This document shows, in pieces, positions 1-11,346 of a stretch of DNA of 64,000 nt; the first letter of the stretch is position 1, and the number at the start of each line of letters is the position of its first letter. Made by a program: the position numbers and the translations under genes. Location of the stretch: assembly GCA_023375675.1 (NCBI GenBank), contig JALQBC010000064.1:81262-145261 (forward strand), given 5' to 3'. This stretch comes from Cytospora piceicola (lineage: Eukaryota; Ascomycota; Sordariomycetes; Diaporthales; Cytosporaceae). Below the pieces are notes generated by a model, which was not told where the DNA came from, searched no databases, and saw only the letters and a list, made by a program, of their open reading frames with translations.

Positions 1-84
1 GCTGAGACTGGTGCTGCGTGCTTCGACAGTGGCGTCACTGCAAATCCTGGATTGAAGCTATGCTGACCAGAGCTTTTACAATAG

Positions 85-771
85 CTCCACATGGGTGGAT
101 ATCGGCAGGGTCGTCCACCGTGGATGACTGAGATCTACCCTGTGCAGGAGAGGCTCATCAAGGGTGCTGATACTGACCCCGAGTCACCTTTCCTCGTGGA
201 TATTGGTGGAAATGTGGGCCATGACTTGGTACAGTTCCAGTGCAGCTTTCCTGACCACCCTGGCAAGCTTATCCTCGAGGACCTAGACGTCGTCTTAAAC
301 CAGATTCCGGACCCCGAAAGGCTCCGTGCCATCAAGAAGCTGCCGCACGACTTTACTAAGCCGCAGCCAGTGAAGGGTGAGTACATGCATAGGAAGGAAT
401 TTCAAGGCGGGAACCACATTAGTCCAGGAGCAGCTACTAATAAATCTGGTGCTTTAGGTGCTCGGGCGTACTATATGCACTCTTGTCTCCATGACTGGCC
501 TGATGATGAATGCAACATCATACTCGGTCACATTAAGGATGCTATGAAGCCCGGATATAGCAAGCTTCTGATCAATGAAAATGTGCTCCCGAAGCGTAAC
601 ACCCATTGGGAGTCGTCGGCACTTGACATGGTTATGTTGACGCTTTTCAACTCCAAGGAGCGTACGTATGCGGACTGGCATCACTTGGTAGAGAAACTCG
701 CGGGTCTGAAAATTATCAAGATTTGGGATGGCGGCAAAGGTGTCGAAAGTGTGATCGAATGCGAGGTCTAG
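85..771 (+). CDS. SAM-dependent O-methyltransferase, 3' part (5' end outside window or in an unresolved exon)
   Basis: Fungal class II O-methyltransferase (Methyltransf_2 type), which would transfer a methyl group from S-adenosylmethionine to a hydroxyl of a small aromatic substrate in the cytosol. The visible part begins with the conserved GGYRQGRPPWM stretch, followed by the SAM-binding motif VDIGGNVGHDL, then ARAYYMHSCLHDWPDDEC, which contains the catalytic His, then INENVLP and a C-terminal IIKIWDGGKGVESVIE. An 81-nt intron at 377-457 (GTGAGT..TTTAG, branch site like TACTAAT) is a multiple of three without a stop, so the frame reads through it; splicing restores the family alignment. In-frame stops at 64 and 82 lie upstream, and a CTGAC..TAG acceptor ending at 84 suggests an intron there, so the exon is taken from 85. 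Resembles methyltransferases of polyketide clusters; substrate unknown. Confidence 0.85.
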   Translation, partial: LHMGGYRQGRPPWMTEIYPVQERLIKGADTDPESPFLVDIGGNVGHDLVQFQCSFPDHPGKLILEDLDVVLNQIPDPERLRAIKKLPHDFTKPQPVKGEYMHRKEFQGGNHISPGAATNKSGALGARAYYMHSCLHDWPDDECNIILGHIKDAMKPGYSKLLINENVLPKRNTHWESSALDMVMLTLFNSKERTYADWHHLVEKLAGLKIIKIWDGGKGVESVIECEV

Positions 772-2561
772 TAACTACATAGTAAACTCGCCATTATAGA
801 CCCTTCCGTTCATATGAAAAGCCTAAGATCAAGCTCCTTTGGACTCACATATGCAGATAGTACCTGTATAGGTACATATACGCATACCCTCTTAGGTCCC
901 TAACCCTCAGTGGAGATCGGCCAAGTCTTTACCCGGTGTGCCACAGCCGGCTTAACGTGAGGTCCGCATCAAGCAGCTCAGAAGAATTAGAGGAGGAACG
1001 AAGTACCAAGTCTCAAGCGGGCCTCTGAAATTATTGCTAACGGGCTTAACCAGCAGCAGCCTGAGAGCTTTGTCGAAAAATGTAGCTCGTCGTCGTCGTT
1101 ATACTACTCCTCCTCCATCCATGAATGAGCCCGCACGGGGCGACTCGCACCCAAAGCTGCTGTTACTAAACTAGCAGCGAGACCTGAGCCATATCGCCAC
1201 CGTGTACTTCATCGTGACGAAGCGGGAGAGGAGAGGGGCTTACAACTGGAAATTCATGGGCCTCTGATTGAGCTATCTATATATTTCCTCTCTGGTACGC
1301 GAGTTTCCCAACCTTTCCCAACTTGCTCTCGATATTACCACTTGGCGATCCTTCCTGAGTCCTATAGAGAGACCTACTATATCCTGAAGCCAGATCTCTA
1401 ACATAATAAGCATAAAGACATGATCTGAGAACACGATGGCTACCAGATTCATAGTACGACGCTGTCAAAATGCCCGACTATCTTGGGCCTTATAGAGATT
1501 AGGGAGACATTCCAGGTCGGAACGAAATTTAGATTGAAGCAAGCGAAAGCTGAGGATTTTCCAACCCATAATCATAACACTTGACTCAGGACTTTATGAC
1601 TAATAGGTTCCAGCGCATGTTTCCATGTCAACGTTTCAACGCGTTAGGAGAGCTCATAGCCTCGTGACCGGTGACCACAACAACTATGTTGATATAATAT
1701 AGTGTGGGAAGCAGGACAGGGCCATAACTCGGGTTTTTGACCTCGACTGATTACTGTCAGAATCAGGAACAAGCCTGGGATCTAGGACATGTTCCTTGAG
1801 TGAGGCTGGACTAGGTTCTGCGAGCATCCCTTCATATTCACTGTATATGGACAGAAGAAGACAAAAAACAATTTCTGTTTCGTGAAGTAACACAATTACA
1901 CAATTACACACACACAGACACTTTGAACTCCGAGACAGTCAAGGTCATAGTCGCCAAGCAACTTCCATCAACACAGCGACCACTCCATCCTTGTTCTAAT
2001 ATGAACTACACACACTCTGTTCGCCTTCCAAGCACACTGCCTGCACCTTCAAAAGCACCAAACCTACCTGGAATCACAACACCAATCAAGTTGGCCTTCC
2101 ATCAGACATTAACTCGTCACATGAGATTTGGCCTACTTAGCAACCATTTGCACATCCAGAAAATAGTGGCCTACCGGCTCTGCACTTGCTCTACCACCCA
2201 CCTACACCTGAAGAATCCTGAACTTCAAGCTATTCATGCACTATATGAAATGAAAGTAGGCTAATACTGCAAGGGTATGTTCATGCTTGGGACGGGGGTT
2301 TGAAATATCAAGCAGTAGATAACCAGCATCTACCACCTTTTTAATATTTTAAAGAGCGTAGTTGACCAGAAGGCCCTGTCTTAACGAGTGACTGCGATCC
2401 ACCAAGGCCCCATCTCATCTATTGACTTCAATACCGGAGTGCTTAGTATCTCCTTATCTCCCAAATATTCTGTAACCTGTGTTCCCATTTTCCTCCCAGT
2501 TCAGCCAAGCCCATGCCCGCAAATGAGTCAGCTATTCCATCTGAAATAGAAGCGGTATTAT
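772..2561. other. Intergenic, no gene recognised
   Basis: Normal base composition. Short open frames occur on both strands (for example 1923-2264 +), but none has recognisable domains, a signal peptide or a convincing exon structure. Nothing else was seen. Confidence 0.5.
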
Positions 2562-3211
2562 CTAAGCGGCACTGTCGAGAGCGTCCTGGATTTCTTGGAC
2601 CTGGTCGGCGGTGAGGTCCTGGAACAACATAGAGTCCGAACCCTGAGGGACCGGGTTGCCGGTGTCATAGTTGCCGGTAATAACGGTAGAGAGAGTCATA
2701 CACGCAGGAGGCATTCCCTCCACCAGGACGTCTGCAGGAAAGGGTTGGGTTCGTTAGCGTTATGTTCTCGGAGCCAAATATGCACATGTGAGGAAGATGG
2801 CCAGGTGAGCTGTATTCATCATAACACGGCGGGTAGGGGATGATATTACTCACTACCAGGAGACGGCCCGGAGAAAGTTAGAGAAGCATTGGTGAGTTGG
2901 TCGTGGCAAAGCTGCCAGGCCAACTGATTCTGTTCCTGGCGGGCCGCGACGAGCTTGTGTCCGTCCTCAGCACCAGCCGACACAGATGCGCGCTGCGCAA
3001 GCTTCTGGCGGCGCATGACCCGGCTGCTCTTGGCGCCCTCTATGGCTCCGGCGACGGTGCCACCAACATCTGAGGCGGCACTGACGGCCGAAGAGACGGC
3101 GCCAATGCCCGCCGCAGCCGCCTCAGGTATGGCTAGGAAGGGGGCGGGGCAGAATTGGACCATGGCCACAAAGGCGGTAGCTGAGATGACGGTGGTCTTA
3201 AGGGAAGGCAT
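2562..3211 (-). CDS. Small secreted protein, two exons, 175 aa
   Basis: Function not recognised. The N-terminus MPSLKTTVISATAFVAMVQF looks like a signal peptide, followed by an Ala/Gly-rich segment (residues about 30-60), a basic patch RRQKLAQR and a C-terminal domain with two cysteines (C102 in LCHDQL and C130 in PPACMTL) that could form one disulfide. Exon 1 is 3211-2854 and exon 2 is 2731-2562; the 122-nt intron 2732-2853 has GTGAGT and TGCAG ends and a GCTAAC branch site. Without splicing the frame stops right after the exon. The acidic C-terminus (LTADQVQEIQDAL) looks helical. Probably an extracellular or wall-associated protein; effector status is not supported beyond size and secretion. 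Confidence 0.7.
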
Positions 3212-4798
3212 CTTGAGATTTGAACAGTGCTGTGAGATTGGGTGGTTGACAGGAGATGTGTGTCTGGTAGTGAAATAGGAACCGGGTTTCTTATAATTAT
3301 GTAACGAATTGTGAAGTGGATCGAGCGGTCAACGCTGATGCACTTTTATAATGAGAGGGTATTGCGAAATACTGATTATGATGGATTCAAGGCTGGATGA
3401 AGAGGACAATGAGGACTCTTTCTAGGATGGCTCATTGCTTTATATCTGAAGTTGGGACCCTACGAGAGCCTCAGAGCGTTGACTTCACTTCGTCTAGAGT
3501 AGGTCAATAATAGAACCAGATCCCTCCTTGCCCAGACAATGCGGGCACGGTGGCCTGTTTCGTCCCACACCCTCCCTAATGCTGATGATGTTATCGAAGT
3601 CCGGGCCGTTGATCCTAGGTAACAGAGAAGGTGTGATAGTTCTACTTCGTCCAGAGATACAAGGGGGCCCCAGACGAGCGAGCAGGTTGAAAATAGAGGA
3701 CATCTCCTGACCCCTGCTGTCTAAATACGTAGGAATTGGACGTGTTGTGTCTCTTTACATGTGCACATACATCCTCCCTGACAATGTCCTGGTCGGAGCC
3801 CAGGAGGCAGAGTGACCACATGCCGGGCCCGATCTGTAAGTCATCCCTCGCTATAGGATCGTGGTGTGGGGTTGAACCAAGAAATAGATTCCAGAGAAGG
3901 CAAAGTAGAGGTCTAGCACACGGTAATCCCGAGGACTTACATGTGTTGCTTGGATGAGACTACTACTACCTTGTGGCCCTGCTCTCAGTGGCAGCTTGTA
4001 GCTAATAATGGCATCGATTTTGTTGGAACATTCTGTTAGGCCTTGTTTCGGGCTTCGATCACAGGTAGAAGATCTGTTGGTCTGGGGTCTCTACCATTGG
4101 GTTGAAGAACTCAAGACACCAACACCAGAACCTGCTTATACTTTCTACTTATTACTTCCCAGGTGCTGCATGCCTCCAGATGTCCTGTAGGATCAAGGAG
4201 TGGACCAACTTTATCCAGATGTCAATATCTACAAATCGATGATTGGTCCCAGTCAGCTGAGTTGAATTACTGAGAAGAAAACCGGTCTCGATCATGGGCT
4301 AGCACATGACAGGCTGAGACCTGAGTCCGTTGGTCTGGCACCTGCTTGAGAAAATGCAAGCCACAGAGTTGTTGGGAGGATGTTACAGGCTCAAGATGGA
4401 TATCCTGGCCATCCAACCAAATATAGATCCAATGGAATGTGGTGTTGGAAGCGAAAGTTCTTTTCGGACGACCGCGCCTCGCCTCGGCAAGCTCTTCAGA
4501 TGGGGGGGGGGGGTGGGTGGATTCGTCAAATGCTAGACAGGGCTCTCTCAATTTACAAGCTGACACATGCACGATAACATGAACTCATTTGGTCGAATTT
4601 AGCATTTCAAATTTCAAAGGCCAACCAACAAATTATGTGATACCACTCGGGCCCAGTTTAAAAGCGGCGGGGGACGAGCTCAATCACTGACCCAAATTCC
4701 CTTGAGACATAAGATTTTTGCTACTGTATGCTATATGTAGGTCTGGTTGCGATGACAAGTCCTTAAATTGATCAATCAATGTCAATGGCTGACTGTTG
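3212..4798. other. Intergenic, no gene recognised
   Basis: Short open frames at 3494-3703 (-), 3736-3957 (+) and 4008-4190 (+) have no recognisable domains. A run of G with one T (about 4501-4520) is the only notable simple sequence. A degraded gene around 3.5-4.2 kb cannot be excluded. Confidence 0.4.
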
Positions 4799-5487
4799 TC
4801 ATGTCCCATTCAGAACTAGGAAAGTAAAGAGCCCAAACACGGCATATCTTATCCAATGCCCCTCTTGGAAACCTAGTACCAGCCACCCAAGACACGGGAT
4901 ATAGCCCCTGACAAAGCCAACAACTTCCACCCTATCTACAAGAGTACGGCTTCCAGGGTAGAACGAAACATCGTCAACATGATTATTGTCGCCCTTGGTC
5001 AAGAATTGTTGCCTTGTAGCCAGAGATCAGTCATATACTACCTATTTACTCTCGGTGGCGTCTTCAAGGCCCATGGCGAAACTTACTTGCTACCACTACT
5101 ATCTGAGAAGACCTGAACCACCCGATGTACCATAGGCAGAGGGTTTCCCTCGAACCAGACAACGGGAATGTCTCCAGCCCCTATCGTTGGTGTCCAGTTC
5201 CAGAGAAAAAGAATATCCCCGCGGTGGAAGGCAGGGGCCATAGATTCGGAGACAACGCAGACGATGGGGACGGGCGAGTTGGTTAGGACACAAAGACCCT
5301 TCCATGCCATGAAAGTCGCGCTCAGCGGCGTGAGAATGCTCAGAAGCGCAGAGGCAAAACCGATGAACCGCCTGTTGCGCATGCGTTTACCGAAAACCAT
5401 GATACGGAGTTTTTGAGCTGCTGCTCTGTCGGATGTGACTTGGGAAGTACTGGAGAGTGTATAGCGAGGAACGAGATAATTGACCAA
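4799..5487 (-). CDS. SEC11-like signal peptidase I (ER signal peptidase catalytic subunit family), 204 aa
   Basis: Serine protease of the ER signal peptidase family, which removes signal peptides in the ER membrane. Two exons: 5487-5087 and 5012-4799, with a 74-nt intron (GTAAGT..CAAG). The joined protein has a transmembrane segment (about 41-60), then WKGLCVLTNSPVPIVCVVSESM with the catalytic Ser (S82), the catalytic His in MVHRVV (H121), and TKGDNNHVDD with the conserved Asp (D142), then the VGFVRGYIPCLGW motif and a C-terminal hydrophobic segment. Canonical fungal SEC11 is about 170-190 aa and starts close to the membrane segment, so Met at 5400 (residue 30) is a possible alternative start. 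It is more divergent than a housekeeping SEC11 would be expected to be, so it may be a second, accessory copy; that needs a whole-genome check. Confidence 0.85.
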
Positions 5488-6627
5488 TACTTGAACGGTA
5501 TTTGAGTTTTCGAACGTGCAACATACTTGGGGGTACGTCAGCTTCTGGCTGACCTAACCTGCGCCGCATTAGGGTGACATTGCATGAGAGCATCCACACC
5601 CTCATCTCCCCACTCAAAACGTCGCCAGGGCGCTGAATTCAGCTTTCTAATCTAGATTCTGTATGTTGGTAAGCCCAACACATCCAACAACAGTGAAATC
5701 AGTATCCACGCAGGACACTGCCTGTTCTGGAGTTGGTTCACCTGGTTGATAATTGGCTAATGATTTCTATATATTCACACGCCAGTACATGTATCAATCC
5801 ATCGAACATTGAATAGAACTTACCTGACTGTAGCATCAATTGAAAACATTGAAAGAACAAAACAGTTCAAGCCGGAGACAAGATTGTGCAAATCACATAT
5901 ATTTTCAGCGACCTGTAAATGCGCAACCATTGTGTATTTAGTTCCAGTCGTCCATGATGGCGGTGTACACAATCTTAAAATGGGATGGATGGATGGATGG
6001 ATGGATGGATGTATTTGCGTTTTCTAAGGTTTGGGAACGAGTTTCTGACCGACTGGACTTGACTGACAATTGAAGTGAAGTTGAATATCAAGTTCATGTG
6101 CCATGTGATGTGAGTGAGCTGGGCATTCCCCCGCTCGCACCGCCTCCACCACCAATACTGATCTATCTATAGCTTGTACATACTGCCCGCATTCACGTGG
6201 ATGCTTTGTAGCCTTCCAAGATGAAACCTAGAAGATGTACCCTGCAAGCACCCGCCTGCGCAGCCAACATATCGGTCGACCCCACCCTATGGCCGAATCC
6301 TCCTGTCATGTCAGCTTATTTGTATCAGTGTTGAAGCCGGGGATGTAGTGTCAGGGACTGGCCGGCCTATGGTACACCCGCCCGAGGTAGATTCATGGCC
6401 AGGGAAAAAGCATTTACATGGATATCATCTTGTTGGTTTATATTCAATAGGCCGCCTGGCTAGGACACAAAGGAACTTTCCGCCTTCTCAAGGTATTGCT
6501 ACTCAAAAATATATCGAGGAAACAATGACTCACTACGACATCTAAATGATTATCTACAGGACTGTCATGTAGATAATTAGCTATATTTTTCTTTGGGTCC
6601 CATCATCAAATGTAAACAGCACACGCC
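5488..6627. other. Intergenic between SEC11-like gene and acyltransferase
   Basis: Divergent promoter region for the two flanking genes. Contains one TGGA microsatellite, listed separately. No coding potential recognised. Confidence 0.5.
5984..6012. repeat. (GGAT)n microsatellite
   Basis: Seven uninterrupted copies of a GGAT tetranucleotide in intergenic DNA. Confidence 0.95.
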
Positions 6628-7839
6628 ATGACGGACCTCGACACCCTCCTTCTCAGTTTGACTCCGATAAAATCCATCTTGATGGCGATTCTCGCTTTTC
6701 ACTTTTCATTCCACAGCTCAAACAATACTACACGCCTTCTTCTCTTACCGCTCTTTCTCTATTTTACAATGCTCTCCTTCATCACATCTGACAAGTTTTT
6801 CATTCCCAGCCTGACTAGCTTATGGGCACAGTCAGTCGCACTGAACATAGTGCACATCATTTCATTACTCTTCATCGAGAAACACCCAGCGCCGCGCCTT
6901 AGCAATTGCCAGTCAATTCTACAACCCTCTACATTCCTTACAACCTTGCGTTTCTGGAGCAATCCGCAACTGCTGCCAAGAGCTCGCACAAGAGCAGCTC
7001 CTCTTCCGAACCAGGTCTCACCGGCCCCGGCGCCCAAGAGTGTTTTTGTCCTGCTACGCCTTGCTAAGCTGTCCTTATACTACCATATACACACGCACAT
7101 CCTCCCTGCCCTCTTTTCAGAGACTATCATGGAAATATACCCGCTGGACGTATCAGAGACCGCACTATTGTCCCGTCTCGGGCGTGTCTCATCTCGCGAG
7201 GCCGTCGTGCGTTCGTACGTTGCCCTGTCCTGGGTCTGGGAAAGCATAGTCTTCCTGGACGGGGCCAATGCTCTCCTAAGCCTGTTCGGCGTGCTCTCTG
7301 GCCTAGACTTACCGGCTGACTGGCCTTCGATGTTCGGTGGGCTCGACGAGGTTCGCGGTCTCCGTACCTTTTGGGCAAGGTTTTGGCACCGGCTGGCCTC
7401 GCGGCCTTATAAGAGTTGTGGACGTGCGGTAGCGTCAGGGGTTGCGTCACTATCTTCTCGAGCAGGAGGAAGACGGCTCAGGTGGGTAGCTTCGCCTCGG
7501 GTGCAGGGGACGATAGTTGCATTTGTGGTCTTCCTCATCTCCGGTCTCTCACATGCGGCTGTAAGCTGGCGGCTCGGTATGCAGGATTGGCTTGATGTCC
7601 AGTGGTTCTTGCTTAACTTTGTGGCGTGCCTTGTCGAGACATGTTTCCTTTCAGCAGTGCGACATCTCGCGGGAAGAATTCGGCTTGCCAAACAACTGGA
7701 AGCAGTGGAGCGAAGTTGGCTCGGGAGAGTTGTCGGCTATCTCTGGGTATTTGGCTTCTTTTTCTGGAGTGTGCCGCTGTGGAGGTTTCCAAGGATGCAC
7801 CGCGTATTAAAGACCCCCAAGACCTGGAAGTCAGCGTAA
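6628..7839 (+). CDS. MBOAT-2/wax-synthase-like membrane O-acyltransferase, 403 aa
   Basis: Single-exon integral membrane protein of the fungal wax synthase-like (MBOAT_2) family, which transfers acyl groups, often acetyl, to alcohols. Hydrophobic segments lie at about 15-50, 64-83, 138-152, 193-227, 294-314, 325-345 and 366-386. The family signatures are present: RTFWARFWHRL (residues 246-256, matching the FWxRxWH motif) and ISGLSHAAVSW with the conserved His309 in a membrane segment. Related fungal enzymes such as the trichothecene acetyltransferase TRI7 act in terpenoid clusters, so a tailoring role is plausible but the substrate is unknown. The start at 6628 gives a full-length protein. 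Neighbours: SEC11-like gene upstream (divergent) and the 3CxxC gene downstream. Confidence 0.8.
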   Translation: MTDLDTLLLSLTPIKSILMAILAFHFSFHSSNNTTRLLLLPLFLYFTMLSFITSDKFFIPSLTSLWAQSVALNIVHIISLLFIEKHPAPRLSNCQSILQPSTFLTTLRFWSNPQLLPRARTRAAPLPNQVSPAPAPKSVFVLLRLAKLSLYYHIHTHILPALFSETIMEIYPLDVSETALLSRLGRVSSREAVVRSYVALSWVWESIVFLDGANALLSLFGVLSGLDLPADWPSMFGGLDEVRGLRTFWARFWHRLASRPYKSCGRAVASGVASLSSRAGGRRLRWVASPRVQGTIVAFVVFLISGLSHAAVSWRLGMQDWLDVQWFLLNFVACLVETCFLSAVRHLAGRIRLAKQLEAVERSWLGRVVGYLWVFGFFFWSVPLWRFPRMHRVLKTPKTWKSA

Positions 7840-9108
7840 TTAGTCAAGACGAAACCATACCGAAATTGATTGTTTTGTTAGGAGGCGTAGAGTCTGATCT
7901 GGCTTTGATAAATACGTGATATTATGATACTTGATAATTATGTAACAGTCCATCACCGGACTGTTTTGGAGACACCGCGCTGCATAGCCAGGCTGTTGAT
8001 GCAGAAGAAGAAGTAAATATCAAGGTAGAGCCACTTCGTGTGTTGTTGTTAATCTGATAATTAAAATCATCATTACCCATTGACAAAAAAGCGTATCGAC
8101 TTTGGCATTGACCATATTACCATCCTGGTCAGAACTTGTTGAGTCTACCATACAGTACCTCACTCAGACTTGAATGTATATGTGACTGAATCCATACAAT
8201 AGAGAAAGCATGACACCTTTACTCCAGCCAAATATCGTAGAATGTGGTCTGCTTTGTTCTCAAATTGGCTGAAGACCGTTAACCACCAAGGTTAACGACG
8301 GTGAGACCGACCATCGAGCTTACGTTACATTTCTGTATGTGTCCCGCTCGTAGCAAGAACCATCCAAGTATGATAATCTACGAAGACCTCTTGAAAACCC
8401 TAAATTGAGAAGGAGGACAATAATCCCCCGGAAGAAGATAAGAATCAGAACGTATCGTTTCCTGAAATAAAGAGGGGATCAGATGTTGGGTCTCAAGTGA
8501 CAGTGCATCTGTGTACTTACTAAGTGATTAATCGACAGACATGATACACCGGTGACCTGCAACCATTCCGCAAAGATGTGACAGGCTTGACAGCCAAGAC
8601 AGTCCAGTCGCGACTTCTGCGAGGTCCGTCAAGGATGGAATATATGTAGATACAGGGGGGTGGGCACCTGGAGGCTGCACTGGCTGCATACAAAAGCAAA
8701 CACGGCGCTTACCTGAAGAGTCCACGGGTTACAAATCCCTGAGTGGTGGTTTCCATAGCATGCAAGGGTGGTGCATGTGGTTTAGGATAGGATGGGTTAC
8801 GGAGAAGGAAATGAGGGCCTCCTGCATGGATCACATGGATATTACGAGACAACTATTGGACCATCGAGTGACAGTCTCTGTGGGAGGCCACTCAGAACTT
8901 GCGTGCGGGGATTCAATTACGGTTCCTACATGAGTGCTGCATCAATCTATATATATATATATATCAGACCCCGAAGTTCTGTGAACATCGAAGCTCCCAG
9001 ACCCGCCAGCCTAACGCTCTAAATCCTCCTATGCCACATTATAATCACCATCATCATCATCATAATCATTTATCGCCCCAGTTGTTGAAGCTGTCATCAG
9101 ACTCCAAA
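7840..9108. other. Intergenic
   Basis: No gene recognised. A short (TA)n run sits at about 8948-8963 and a (CAT)n run at about 9049-9063, just upstream of the zinc-finger gene. Confidence 0.5.
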
Positions 9109-9600
9109 ATGCCACGTCCCAGAAAATCGACACCGGTCGAAAGATGGACTATGTATCCAGCACTGCACGATAGTGTATCACGTCTCCTCAAAGAAGAAGA
9201 CTATGTCTTCGACTTCTATGATACCGACGAGGCTGGGAGTTGCATTAAGGAATATGACACCAACATCATGGGTCGATTCGTATGCCACAACAATGCCTGC
9301 ACCTCCAATGGTTGGTCCAGCAAGAAGATCGCCATTACCATACGAATGTACCCTGGTGCACCTGCAAAATACAATGCCAGGGTGTACTATCAACGCTGCA
9401 GGGGCTGCAACACACCCAGTCGGCCACTTCTTCATGAAGCTTCATATGCAGAAAGAATTGTCTATCGCCTCAAGAAATGGAGTGGAGCGGAGTTGGAAAT
9501 ACCACCCTTCTCAAGTGAAAGCAATCGTCCACATCAGAGTGACTTGTGCGAGGGATGTGCAGATGGTCACTGTGAATTGGCGCGGATTCGTCCTCGCTGA
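9109..9600 (+). CDS. 3CxxC-type zinc-finger protein, 163 aa
   Basis: Small protein with a 3CxxC zinc-binding domain (zf-3CxxC family) covering most of its length. Visible elements: RFVCHNNAC (C59 and C64, spaced by four residues instead of two), SSKKIAITIRMYP, YNARVYYQRCRGC (C97, C100), the conserved SYAERIVYRLKKWSG block, and SDLCEGCADGHC (C147, C150, C155). The start at 9109 (MPRPRKS) was chosen because the open frame upstream of it runs into a TA microsatellite and a CAT run with no domain. The family is common and expanded in filamentous fungi; its molecular role is not known, although zinc and nucleic-acid or protein binding is likely. The neighbouring genes give no functional hint. Confidence 0.8.
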   Translation: MPRPRKSTPVERWTMYPALHDSVSRLLKEEDYVFDFYDTDEAGSCIKEYDTNIMGRFVCHNNACTSNGWSSKKIAITIRMYPGAPAKYNARVYYQRCRGCNTPSRPLLHEASYAERIVYRLKKWSGAELEIPPFSSESNRPHQSDLCEGCADGHCELARIRPR

Positions 9601-11258
9601 TCTGTCTCCCCTTTTATCATGTAAGCATCATCCCACTGTCCTTCTGTGAAAGATCGAAGGGGTGCATGATTGTGGCGTGTGGTAATAGGTCGCTATGATT
9701 CAGTTCTTCGCCTGTCATCAAAACAACCGACAACACCTGGAGTCAAAACTCGAAGAACGCAAAGTTACAAACGAGGCTTTGTGGGTCCAAAGGGTGGTTT
9801 CGAGAAGCAAACGACACAGAAACACATTGTGGTGGGCGGGCCATGCCCAGGTGAACATGTTCGTCATATAAACATATGATTGTGGCGATTTTGTTCATGG
9901 TGTATATGAATCGTGGAAGTCCGGGGAATGGAGGTCTTGCATTGGGAATACATTGAAACTCGTAGGAAATACCGTGGAAGGGATCTGAGACTTCGGAGAA
10001 AAGAAGTACCGCGGAGTTAAATCTACAAAGACTTGCGTTCTGATATATCAGAAGGGGCTAAGCCCTCGCTCGTACGTGCATATATACGGATGACTATAGC
10101 TGTAGGTACTATATACGGTGTATATACCCAGGTTCCCTGGGATGTCATAGTGGCACTGAAGCGGCCCATCCCAGGAAACACGTCGAGGGCCCGACTGCGC
10201 CAGAATCTGCAGCTAGGCAGGAAGCTGCAGCAGGAGCTTAATGGTAGTAGTGGTGGGAGTTTCATCTGGAGTTGGTCTGGCCTGCGGCAGCTGTGGTACC
10301 TTGCGGGATGCAGGTGCCAGTGGTTTAGGTTTATACTTGGTTTGTAGGTTTTAGTTGGGACAGGCTAGCCGTTCCTACGCAGCAGGACGAGCAGATGTAC
10401 GAGTGAGATCGGCGATAGGTGTATGCCTCGGAGCGTGCTGCTCGCGACCCCAACAAGGTATAACTACGATACTGTTAGTCAGGGTTATATCAATAGTAGT
10501 CTTGTTCGCTCCGGGCTTTCGATCTATGGGTCGGCGTTGTAGATAAGAGAATCAAAATCCGACTCACTTCCTCATGACGATAAACCGAGGCAGTGAGCAC
10601 AGATTTATGCATATCAGAACCTCTCTGTGTATAGCCTATAGCATACCACGGATCAATTAGATAGTCCCGTATTCCCGAGCTTCTCCTGAGTTAGCTTGAG
10701 AGTGGCAAGTGAGCGTTACACGTACAAGTCGGCAAGTCCGATGCTATAAATGGTCACACAAGACATCTGCTCATGACCTAAGATACCTGGATTCCCCTAA
10801 CTGGTTTCAAGGAATAGGATGGAAAGCTGATGTAGACCGGACTTCATGATCCTGATAATGCTAGTATAAGCTGAGTTGGGCAGATGAACGGTCCAATAGA
10901 GCGTCAACATGGCCCACGAGGCCAGACTAGTTACAAAGACAAGACAGAATGGGAATCAAGCTGAGAAGAAACATTTGCAGGAGACGAACAGCATCATGAC
11001 CTGAAAGGGCAAGCAGCTATAAGAACTGTACACTGTAATAGTAGTGCCCCTCAACCATCCAGTAATCATAACATGGCTAGCTGGCAGCCACTTAGCTATG
11101 TAGGCAGCCAGGTTGCCTAGAAAGCATGATTGATGACTGTGCCGTTTCCTCGGGGATGGATTGGAATCCTAATATGTATGTGAACGTGAATCGAATACGA
11201 ACTTGAACGTGAAACTGTATATGTTTAATTAGGAACGTAAATAGGGATGGGAATGGTG

Positions 11259-11346
11259 TGAGAATGAGAATGAGAATGAGAATGAGAGGGAGAGGGAGAG
11301 TGAGAGGGAGAGTGAGAGTGAGAGGGAGAGGGAGAGGGAGAGTGAG
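11259..11346. repeat. GAGAAT/GAGAGG hexanucleotide array
   Basis: About 14 hexanucleotide units that switch from GAGAAT to GAGAGG and GAGAGT variants. Purine-only on the plus strand, so it could adopt triplex structures. The open frame on the other strand (Leu/Thr/Pro repeats) is a by-product. Confidence 0.9.

Noticed and set aside
1923..2264. 113-aa open frame on the plus strand
   Set aside because: Starts with a non-standard start, low-complexity composition, no domain or signal peptide, no exon context.
10033..10347. 104-aa open frame
   Set aside because: No recognisable motif; opposite-strand frame of similar length; typical of random open frames at this G/C content.
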